Translations under genes and position numbers: made by a program | From: Amycolatopsis sp. 2-15 | GTDB taxonomy: Bacteria > Actinomycetota > Actinomycetes > Mycobacteriales > Pseudonocardiaceae | Assembly: GCF_030285625.1 (NCBI RefSeq) | Contig: NZ_CP127294.1 | Coordinates: 4,994,501-5,058,500, forward strand | DNA length: 64,000 bases | Reading direction: 5' to 3' | In this document: piece after piece, positions 57,659 through 64,000 of the stretch | Layout of the letters: each line of letters begins with the position of its first letter | Numbering within the stretch: the stretch's first letter is position 1 | The notes under the pieces: model-generated | Told to the model about the DNA's origin: nothing | Seen by the model: the letters and a program-made list of their open reading frames with translations, nothing else | Database searches by the model: none

Positions 57659-58573
57659 CTAAGCGGGCTGCCCCGGCATCGCCAGCGCCGTCGGCTTCTC
57701 GCCCGCCTCTTGGCGCCACGGCGTGCCGCGCCGGGCCGCCGCGATCAGCGCCTGCAAAGCCATCTTCCGCAGCCCCGCGTCGTCCGTGTGGGTGACGACG
57801 CCGAGCCACGCGGCCGCGGAGTCCTCCTCGGCGCTCGCCACCAGTGCGGCGGCCGAGGCGGTGTCGTTGACCGGCTTCGGCGGCACGTACGCCGCCTCCG
57901 GGGCAACCGGCGTGCCGCCGGCGGCCTCGATCATCTGGGTGACGACGTCGCGGCGCGCGGTGTGCTCGGCGCGCCCGGCCTTGAGGGCGTCGCCGAACTC
58001 GCCCGGCAGGAAGGCCGTGACCAGCCCGTACACCCACAGCGCGGCGTGTTCCGAGGCCAGCGCTTTCTGCAGGGGGTCGACGGCGTCGGACGCGGCGGTG
58101 CCGGCCGGCGCGACCACGGCCTGGGCGTCTTCGCCGGGCCCGAGCGAGGCGAGGCGCTGCAGGCTCGCGCAGCCCGCCGCGACGCCCGCGACCAGGCCGG
58201 CGCGGTAGGCGGGGAGGGTGGGCACGAGGTCCTCGGCCTGTTTGCGGGCCGTGGCCAGGCGCTCTTTGAACGCGCCGAGGTCGGCGGGCGCGGCCGGGGG
58301 CGCCGTGGTCGGCTTGGGCCGGTTCAGCCGGTCCACCTCGGGTTTCAGGGCGGCGGCCTGGGCGGCGCGCGCGTCGGCGACCTGCCCGGCGACGCCGCCG
58401 CCGAGGGCTCTGGCCGCGGCGGCGTCCGTGTCGGCGGCGGACAGCAGCGGCGCGAGCGGGTCGGGGCTCTCGTCGTATCCCCCGGAACAGGCCACCAGCG
58501 GGAGGGCCAAGGCGGCGACGGCGCCCAGGCGCAGAACGCCGCGCCGGGAAAGGTCGGTCGGTCTTGCGGTCAC
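57659..58573 (-). CDS. DUF4439 ferritin-like lipoprotein
   Basis: A 304-residue exported protein. [25 protein letters not shown] combines a twin-arginine motif and a lipobox ending at Cys, so it is probably a Tat-exported lipoprotein. The C-terminal DUF4439 domain ([24 protein letters not shown] through [22 protein letters not shown] in outline) has the ferritin-like four-helix pattern. GTG 58573 was chosen because it places the RR motif close to the N-terminus. The gene commonly lies next to rimP in actinobacteria; its function is unknown. Confidence 0.82.
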   Translation of the reverse strand: MTARPTDLSRRGVLRLGAVAALALPLVACSGGYDESPDPLAPLLSAADTDAAAARALGGGVAGQVADARAAQAAALKPEVDRLNRPKPTTAPPAAPADLGAFKERLATARKQAEDLVPTLPAYRAGLVAGVAAGCASLQRLASLGPGEDAQAVVAPAGTAASDAVDPLQKALASEHAALWVYGLVTAFLPGEFGDALKAGRAEHTARRDVVTQMIEAAGGTPVAPEAAYVPPKPVNDTASAAALVASAEEDSAAAWLGVVTHTDDAGLRKMALQALIAAARRGTPWRQEAGEKPTALAMPGQPA

Positions 58574-58701
58574 GTCGGCCCATCCTGCCAGGCCCGGCAC
58601 CGCCGCTCGCGCGTCCCCGCGGGGGCGCAGGATAAGCTGGTCCACCACCGACCACTGTCGTGACCAGCCCGCGTCACCTCGGCCGAACAGGAGTGCTCCA
58701 C

Positions 58702-59250
58702 GTGCCCAACGAACTCGCCAGCCGGCTTCAGCCGATAGTGGCCGAAGCCGTCACCGCCGCGGGTTTCGACCTCGACTCGTTCGAGGTGCAGCAGGCCGGC
58801 CGCAAGCAGCTGGTCAAGGTCGTCGTCGACTCCGACGACGGGGTCGGGCTGGACGAGGTCGCCGAGATCAGCCGCAAGGTGTCGGCGACGCTCGACGAGA
58901 ACGAGCACGTGCTCGCGAGCGCCTACACCCTCGAGGTCACCTCGCCGGGGCTGGACCGCCCACTCTCGCAGCCGCGCCACTGGCGGCGCGCGAAGTTCCG
59001 CCTGGTCCGCATCACGCCCGCGGAAGGCGCCGAGTTCGTCGCGCGGGTGGGCCACGCCGGCGAAGAGCGCGTGACCGTGCTCCTCGAGGGCCGGCTGAAG
59101 GACGTGCACTACAAGTCGGTGGCGAAGGCCGTGGTGGAGATCGAGTTCAAGCAACCACCGGTCGACGAGCTCAAACTGTTGGAAGAAGACGCGTCCGGCA
59201 AGCGCAGCACCCCTGCCGGCCAGACGGAAGCGAAGGAGGAGCCGAAGTGA
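58702..59250 (+). CDS. rimP: Ribosome maturation factor RimP
   Basis: A 182-residue RimP. The N-terminal domain has [22 protein letters not shown] and the signature [47 protein letters not shown] is the hinge, and the C-terminal Sm-like barrel includes [17 protein letters not shown]. It helps 30S subunit assembly. AGGAG precedes GTG 58702 by 9 nt. Its stop overlaps the nusA start (GTGA), the classical arrangement of this operon. Confidence 0.95.
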   Translation: MPNELASRLQPIVAEAVTAAGFDLDSFEVQQAGRKQLVKVVVDSDDGVGLDEVAEISRKVSATLDENEHVLASAYTLEVTSPGLDRPLSQPRHWRRAKFRLVRITPAEGAEFVARVGHAGEERVTVLLEGRLKDVHYKSVAKAVVEIEFKQPPVDELKLLEEDASGKRSTPAGQTEAKEEPK

Positions 59251-60293
59251 ACGTGGACATCGCCGCGCTGCGGGCGATCGAACGGGACAAGGACATCCCC
59301 TTCGACACGGTGATCGAGGCCATCGAGACGGCCCTGCTCACCGCCTACAAGCACACGGAGGGGCACCAGCCCCACGCGCGCATCGACATCGACAAGAAGA
59401 CCGGCCTCGTCCGCGTCCTCGCGCACACCCTCACCCCCGAGGGTGAGGTCGACGAGGAGTGGGACGACACGCCGGAGGGCTTCGGCCGGATCGCCGCGAC
59501 GACCGCCCGCCAGGTCATCCTGCAGCGGTTGCGCGACGCCGAGCACGAGAAGACCTTCGGCGAGTTCTCCGCCAAGGAGGGCGAGATCGTGGCCGGCGTG
59601 GTGCAGCGCGACGCGCGCGCCAATGCCCGCGGCATGGTCGTGGTCCAGGTCGGTGACACGGAGGGGATCCTGCCCTCGGGTGAGCAGGTCGCGGGGGAGT
59701 CCTACGAGCACGGCACGCGCCTCAAGGCGTTCGTGGTCGGGGTCTCGCGGAGCAACCGCGGGCCGCAGATCATGCTCTCGCGCACGCACCCGAACCTGGT
59801 GCGCAAGCTCTTCGCGCTCGAGGTGCCCGAGATCGCCGACGGCACCGTCGAGATCGCGGCTGTGGCGCGCGAATCGGGGCACCGCACCAAGATCGCGGTG
59901 CGCTCCACCGTGCCCGGGGTGAACGCCAAGGGCGCCTGCATCGGCCCGATGGGCGCGCGCGTGCGCAACGTGATGAGCGAGCTGGCCGGCGAGAAGATCG
60001 ACATCATCGACTACTCGGAGGATCCGGCCCGCTTCGTGGGGAATGCATTGTCCCCGGCGAAGGTTGTTTCGGTACGTGTCGTGGACGAGCGGGCGAAGAC
60101 GGCCCGCGTCGTCGTGCCCGATTTCCAGCTCTCGCTCGCCATCGGCAAGGAGGGCCAGAACGCGCGGCTCGCGGCCCGGCTCACGGGCTGGCGCATCGAC
60201 ATTCGCAGCGACGCCGCACCCGCCGAACCGGTGGGTGATCAAGACCACGCCGGACAGGCGCGGCCCGCCGCGACAACCGGTTCGGCTGAGTGA
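59247..60293 (+). CDS. nusA: Transcription termination/antitermination factor NusA
   Basis: A 348-residue NusA of the short actinobacterial type. The RNAP-binding N-terminal domain starts [30 protein letters not shown]; the S1 domain covers [31 protein letters not shown]1 contains [26 protein letters not shown], and KH2 ends with [21 protein letters not shown]. The acidic repeats found in E. coli are absent, as usual in this phylum. It overlaps rimP and ylxR by 4 bp on each side. Confidence 0.96.
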   Translation: MNVDIAALRAIERDKDIPFDTVIEAIETALLTAYKHTEGHQPHARIDIDKKTGLVRVLAHTLTPEGEVDEEWDDTPEGFGRIAATTARQVILQRLRDAEHEKTFGEFSAKEGEIVAGVVQRDARANARGMVVVQVGDTEGILPSGEQVAGESYEHGTRLKAFVVGVSRSNRGPQIMLSRTHPNLVRKLFALEVPEIADGTVEIAAVARESGHRTKIAVRSTVPGVNAKGACIGPMGARVRNVMSELAGEKIDIIDYSEDPARFVGNALSPAKVVSVRVVDERAKTARVVVPDFQLSLAIGKEGQNARLAARLTGWRIDIRSDAAPAEPVGDQDHAGQARPAATTGSAE

Positions 60294-60667
60294 AGGTCGA
60301 AGCGCTAGACTCATCATTGGTTCAGGGTCCGCCGCGGGGATGTGGCGACACGACCGACCTCCAGCGCCACCGGCACTTCCCGGTTCGCACGTGTGTCGGT
60401 TGCCGGCAGCGGGTCCTGATCGGTGAGCTGCTGCGAGTGGTCGCGGTGGCCGGACGGTTGGTCGTCGACGAAGGTCGGCGGCTGCCGGGGCGGGGCGCGT
60501 GGCTGCACCCCGCACCGGGTTGTCTGGCCAAGGCCGAGCGGAAGCGGGCATTTCCCCGGGCACTTCGGGCCCAGGGCACGCTCGAAGCCGCAGGGCTGCG
60601 TGAGCACGTGGCATTCGCGGCGCCCACTACGGAGATCGGTTCCGGGACACACCTGGAACCGCAGTGA
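60290..60667 (+). CDS. ylxR: YlxR-family RNA-binding protein (DUF448)
   Basis: A 125-residue protein containing [23 protein letters not shown], then [32 protein letters not shown], the YlxR fold with the GRGA-W motif. YlxR proteins bind RNA and have been linked to RNase P and to transcription control. GTG 60290 overlaps the nusA stop, giving about 30 extra N-terminal residues compared with the core; an internal start is possible. Between it and infB lie 121 bp with no recognised signal other than the infB ribosome site. Confidence 0.88.
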   Translation: MKVEALDSSLVQGPPRGCGDTTDLQRHRHFPVRTCVGCRQRVLIGELLRVVAVAGRLVVDEGRRLPGRGAWLHPAPGCLAKAERKRAFPRALRAQGTLEAAGLREHVAFAAPTTEIGSGTHLEPQ

Positions 60668-60788
60668 AACAAGGAAGCAGGTCGACCCGTCATGAGTCAG
60701 CCGTGAAGCCGACGCCATGAACGCGCGACGATAAGGACGAGGTCAGCGGGTCTCTTCACCGCCTGGCCTCCCCTAGATGAGGAGAGCT

Positions 60789-63700
60789 GTGCCAGGCAAG
60801 GCCCGTGTACACGAGCTCGCGAAAGAGCTCGGCATCACCAGCAAGGAAGTTCTCGCGAAGCTCAAGGAGCAGGGCGAGTTCGTCAAGTCCGCGTCATCCA
60901 CGGTCGAGGCGCCCGTCGCCCGCCGTCTGCGTGACGCATACCCCGCCAAGGGCGGGAAGAAGTCCGGCCCGACGCCCGGCCCGCGGCCCATGCCGCCCGC
61001 CGCCAGCTCGGGCAACTCGAACGCTGCCGCGCCCGCTCCGCAGGCCCCCCGGCCCGCGGCCGCGCCCGCTCCGCAGCAGACCCAGCAGCAGGCGCCGGCC
61101 GCCAAGGCCGCTCCGTCCGCCGCTCCGCAGCAGTCCGGCCCGCGTCCGGCCACCCCGGGCAGCCGTCCCGGTCCGGGCCCGCGTCCCGGCCCGCGCCCGG
61201 CCACCCCGGCTCCGGCGCAGCCGCAGCAGCAGGAACCGCAGCCCCAGGTGCAGGCCCCCGCGGCCAAGGCCGAGCCGTCCGGTGGCAGCACCGCGGCGTC
61301 GAAGCCCGCTCCGAAGCAGGACGCCGCTTCGTCGTCCTCGTCCGGCTCGGTCGTGCCGCCGAAGCCGCAGGGCCCCAAGCCCGGCGGTCCCAAGCCCGGC
61401 CCGCGCACCCCGCGCGTCGGCAACAACCCGTTCGGCGTCGGTTCCGGCGCCCCGGCCCCGCGTCCGCCGGCCCAGCGCCCCGGTCCGGGTCAGGGCGGCG
61501 ACAACCGTCCGCCGCGTCCCGGCGGTGCCGGTGGCGGCGGTGACCGGCCCGCGCCGCGTCCCGGCGGTGGCGCCGGTGGCAACCGGCCGAGCCCGGGCAA
61601 CATGCCCCCGCGGCCGAACCCCGGCATGATGCCGGGCCGCACCCCGCGTCCGGCCGGCCCGGGCGGTGGCGCCCGTGGTGGCCCCGGCGGCGGTGCCCGT
61701 GGCGGTCCCGGTGGCGGCGGTCGTCCCGGTGGCGGCGGCGGTGGCGGCGGTTTCCGTCCTGGTGGCGGCGGCGGTGGCGGTGGCTTCCGCGGCGGTCCCG
61801 GTGGCGGTGGCGGCGGTGGCGGCTTCCGTCCTGGTGGCGGCACTGGTGCTCCTGCCGGCGGTGGCGGTGGCTTCCGTGGTGGCGGCGGCGGTCGTGGCGG
61901 TCCCGGTGGCCGTGGCGGTACCGCGGGTGCCTTCGGGCGTCCCGGTGGTCCCTCGCGCAAGGGTCGCAAGTCGAAGCGGCAGAAGCGCCAGGAGTACATG
62001 GACAACATGCAGGCGCCCAGCGTCGGCGGCGTCCGCCTGCCCAAGGGCCAGGGCGAGACGATCCGGCTGCCGCGTGGTGCCTCGCTGACCGACTTCGCCG
62101 AGAAGATCGACGCCAACCCGGCTTCGCTGGTGCAGGTGCTCTTCCACCTCGGCGAGATGGTCACGGCGACGCAGTCCGTGTCCGACGACATCCTCGAGCT
62201 GCTCGGCGGCGAGATGAACTACGTCGTCCAGGTCGTGTCCCCCGAGGAGGAGGACCGCGAGCTGCTGGAGACGTTCGACATCACCTATGGCGACGACGCC
62301 GGTGGCGAGGAGGACCTGCGGGTCCGGCCGCCGGTCGTGACCATCATGGGTCACGTCGACCACGGTAAGACCCGCCTGCTGGACACGATCCGGAAGACGA
62401 AGGTGCGCGAGAGTGAAGCCGGTGGCATCACCCAGCACATCGGCGCCTACCAGATCGAGACCGAGCTCGAGGGCACGCCGCGGCTGATCACCTTCATCGA
62501 CACCCCGGGTCACGAGGCGTTCACCGCCATGCGTGCCCGTGGTGCGAACTCGACGGACATCGCGGTGATCGTGGTGGCCGCCGACGACGGGGTCATGCCG
62601 CAGACGGTCGAGGCGATCAACCACGCGCAGGCCGCCAAGGCGCCGATCGTGGTCGCGGTCAACAAGATCGACAAGGAAGGCGCCAACCCGCAGAAGATCC
62701 GCCAGCAGCTCACCGAGTACAACCTGGTCGCCGAGGAGTACGGCGGCGACACGATGTTCGTGGACATCTCCGCACGGGAGAACATCAACATCGACGGGCT
62801 GCTCGAGGCGATCCTGCTGACGGCCGACGCGGCGCTGGACCTCCGGGCCAACCCGGACATGGAGGCCCAGGGTGTCGCGATCGAGGCGCACCTCGACCGC
62901 GGTCGCGGTCCGGTGGCCACGGTGCTGGTGCAGCGAGGCACGCTGCGCGTCGGCGATTCCGTCGTCGCGGGCGACGCCTACGGCCGCGTCCGCCGCATGG
63001 TGGACGAGCACAACGTGGACGTCACCGAGGCGCTGCCCTCGCGTCCCGTCCAGGTCATCGGGTTCACCTCGGTGCCGGGCGCGGGCGACACCTTCCTGGT
63101 GGTCGACGAGGACCGCGTCGCCCGGCAGATCGCCGAGCGCCGCTCCGCTCGCACGCGCAACGCGCTCAACGCGTCGCGCCGCAAGCGGGTCAGCCTCGAG
63201 GACCTCGACTCCGCCTTGAAGGAGACGAGCAGCCTCAACCTGATCATCAAGGGTGACAACTCGGGTACCGTCGAGGCGCTCGAGGCGGCACTGCTGCAGC
63301 TGGACGTCGGCGACGACGTCGAGCTGAACGTGGTGCACCGCGGTGTCGGTGGCGTGACCGAGTCGGACATCGACCTGGCGACCGCGTCCGACGCGATCGT
63401 GCTCGGGTTCAACGTCCGGGCCCAGGGCAAGGCGACCGAGCGGGCCACCCGCGAGGGCGTCGACGTCCGGTACTACACGGTCATCTACCAGGCGATCGAC
63501 GAGATCGAGCAGGCCCTCAAGGGCATGCTCAAGCCGGAGTTCGAGGAGGTGGAGCTCGGCCGCGCCGAGGTCCGCGACGTGTTCAAGTCCTCGAAGATCG
63601 GCACGATCGCGGGTTGCCTGGTCATGTCCGGCGAGATCCGGCGCAACGCCAAGGCGCGCCTGCTCCGCGACGGCACCGTCATCGCCGAGAACCTGCCGAT

Positions 63701-63842
63701 CAGCTCGCTGCGGCGGTTCAAGGACGACGTGGTCGAGGTCCGTGAAGGGTACGAATGCGGTCTGACGCTGGGTTCGTACAGTGACATCAAGGTCGACGAC
63801 GTGATCGAGACCTACGAGCAGCGGGAGAAGCCCCGTTCGTAA
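60789..63842 (+). CDS. infB: Translation initiation factor IF-2
   Basis: A 1017-residue IF-2, long because of a low-complexity linker. The N-terminal helix-hairpin starts [36 protein letters not shown]. Residues 60-400 are Pro/Ala/Gln-rich and then Gly/Arg/Pro-rich with many GGGG runs. The GTPase has G1 GHVDHGKT (about residue 521), G3 DTPGHE (571) and G4 NKID (625). The C-terminal domains bind initiator tRNA. GTG 60789 follows GAGGAG; the in-frame ATG four codons earlier is part of that site. It positions fMet-tRNA on the 30S subunit. Confidence 0.97.
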   Translation: MPGKARVHELAKELGITSKEVLAKLKEQGEFVKSASSTVEAPVARRLRDAYPAKGGKKSGPTPGPRPMPPAASSGNSNAAAPAPQAPRPAAAPAPQQTQQQAPAAKAAPSAAPQQSGPRPATPGSRPGPGPRPGPRPATPAPAQPQQQEPQPQVQAPAAKAEPSGGSTAASKPAPKQDAASSSSSGSVVPPKPQGPKPGGPKPGPRTPRVGNNPFGVGSGAPAPRPPAQRPGPGQGGDNRPPRPGGAGGGGDRPAPRPGGGAGGNRPSPGNMPPRPNPGMMPGRTPRPAGPGGGARGGPGGGARGGPGGGGRPGGGGGGGGFRPGGGGGGGGFRGGPGGGGGGGGFRPGGGTGAPAGGGGGFRGGGGGRGGPGGRGGTAGAFGRPGGPSRKGRKSKRQKRQEYMDNMQAPSVGGVRLPKGQGETIRLPRGASLTDFAEKIDANPASLVQVLFHLGEMVTATQSVSDDILELLGGEMNYVVQVVSPEEEDRELLETFDITYGDDAGGEEDLRVRPPVVTIMGHVDHGKTRLLDTIRKTKVRESEAGGITQHIGAYQIETELEGTPRLITFIDTPGHEAFTAMRARGANSTDIAVIVVAADDGVMPQTVEAINHAQAAKAPIVVAVNKIDKEGANPQKIRQQLTEYNLVAEEYGGDTMFVDISARENINIDGLLEAILLTADAALDLRANPDMEAQGVAIEAHLDRGRGPVATVLVQRGTLRVGDSVVAGDAYGRVRRMVDEHNVDVTEALPSRPVQVIGFTSVPGAGDTFLVVDEDRVARQIAERRSARTRNALNASRRKRVSLEDLDSALKETSSLNLIIKGDNSGTVEALEAALLQLDVGDDVELNVVHRGVGGVTESDIDLATASDAIVLGFNVRAQGKATERATREGVDVRYYTVIYQAIDEIEQALKGMLKPEFEEVELGRAEVRDVFKSSKIGTIAGCLVMSGEIRRNAKARLLRDGTVIAENLPISSLRRFKDDVVEVREGYECGLTLGSYSDIKVDDVIETYEQREKPRS

Positions 63843-63851
63843 CGGCTAGTG

Positions 63852-63892
63852 GGGAGAGGGGCGTGCTCGCAGGCTGCGCCCGCCCCTCTCCC
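63852..63892 (+). terminator. GC-rich hairpin after infB
   Basis: GGGAGAGGGGCG and CGCCCCTCTCCC form a perfect 12-bp stem with a 17-base loop, 10 bp after the infB stop. No T-run follows, so it may be a weak terminator or an mRNA-stabilising structure before the next gene. Confidence 0.5.
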
Positions 63893-63934
63893 GCCGTCAC
63901 GGTGTTTCTTGGGGGTCGCACCTCCGAACCCCCG

Positions 63935-63953
63935 CCAGGGGCAAGCCCCCTGG
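63935..63953. repeat. REP-like short palindrome
   Basis: CCAGGGG-CAAGC-CCCCTGG, preceded by a GGGGGTC...GAACCCCC element (63910-63932). Paired GC-rich palindromes of this kind are often dispersed between genes in actinomycete genomes; only one copy is seen in this window. Confidence 0.4.
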
Positions 63954-63990
63954 ACCCTCGCTGTTCTCACGTTTGTCCTTGAAGGAGACT

Positions 63991-64000
63991 ATGTACGTCG
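63991..64000 (+). CDS. Start of the next gene, probably DUF503 (YlxP-like)
   Basis: Only ATG TAC GTC and one base are visible, preceded by GAAGGAG. Gene order (infB followed by a DUF503 gene, whose products often begin MYVG, then rbfA) makes DUF503 likely, but three codons prove nothing. Confidence 0.4.

Noticed and set aside
60668..60788. Leader peptide candidates (ATG AGT CAG CCG TGA and a second short ATG frame) before infB
   Set aside because: Frames of 4-5 codons without ribosome sites or regulatory codon runs; no paired attenuator structure was found.
61660..61920. Short tandem GGTGGC-type repeats, first considered as a repeat array
   Set aside because: They encode the poly-Gly linker of IF-2 in frame; spacing and sequence are irregular, unlike CRISPR or VNTR arrays.
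1..64000. tRNA, rRNA, riboswitch, CRISPR, integrase or prophage genes
   Set aside because: Looked for and not seen. The only mobile-element trace is the broken IS481 fragment; a short structured RNA could still be missed by eye.

Overview
The window is a continuous piece of a very GC-rich actinobacterial chromosome, most likely from the Pseudonocardiaceae and plausibly Amycolatopsis (an inference from gene content, not from a marker gene). Supporting signs are the frequent GTG starts, many 4-bp ATGA/GTGA gene overlaps, a WhiB protein, a ShbA/SigD-type sigma factor, an F420-type LLM oxidoreductase, an LCP ligase next to a DprE2-like reductase, a bacterial GOLPH3 (GPP34) protein, remnants of a type VII secretion substrate, and the order rimP-nusA-ylxR-infB followed by what looks like a DUF503 gene.

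Region by region. 1-5.7 kb: the end of an M24 peptidase gene, two MDR dehydrogenases and a beta-hydroxyacid dehydrogenase in one overlapping operon, then an LLM oxidoreductase, a small secreted protein and a methyltransferase. 5.7-14.5 kb: acyl-CoA dehydrogenase plus CaiB transferase, then a six-gene operon (acyl-CoA ligase, cyclase-family hydrolase, CoA transferase, ACAD10/11- or LvaA-like kinase, DUF6285 protein, lipocalin-like protein). 14.5-16.1 kb: DUF1062, a VOC protein and a decayed IS481 transposase. 16.1-20.9 kb: a minus-strand operon (MHS transporter, MDR dehydrogenase, CaiB transferase, type II dehydroquinase-like protein) with an IclR regulator at its end. A near-identical operator lies before the first gene of both operons, which suggests one catabolic regulon. 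21.0-22.7 kb: a PIN-domain protein and two fused pseudogene scraps.

22.7-32.3 kb: a SBF-like transporter divergent from LysR, a double-module sigma factor, WhiB, an ECF sigma with a SnoaL-like tail, a DHA2 exporter and its TetR, a DprE2-like reductase and an LCP protein. 32.3-38.2 kb: a LysR-linked CoA catabolic operon (CaiB, enoyl-CoA hydratase, acetoacetate decarboxylase family, 3-hydroxyacyl-CoA dehydrogenase, acyl-CoA dehydrogenase). 38.2-41.5 kb: two pseudogene remnants and a two-component system with two exported proteins. 41.6-47.8 kb: a six-gene operon led by a double-domain Lrp regulator (polysaccharide-deacetylase/PuuE-like hydrolase, MHS transporter, SDR, ketopantoate-reductase-like enzyme, M20 amidohydrolase), probably for catabolism of a cyclic or N-acyl compound.

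47.8-58.6 kb: small regulator/enzyme pairs (TetR with SRPBCC, HxlR with VOC), an MDR dehydrogenase, a 56-residue conserved-looking protein, a NarL-type two-component system, a GT39 glycosyltransferase overlapping a GOLPH3-family gene, a PEP-mutase-family lyase, a HAD hydrolase whose only plausible start is ATC, a membrane protein and a DUF4439 lipoprotein. 58.7-64 kb: the conserved translation and transcription cluster. Many isolated genes have a TANNNT hexamer 6-7 nt before the start codon, consistent with leaderless transcription. No tRNA, rRNA, CRISPR array, integrase or PKS/NRPS assembly line was seen.
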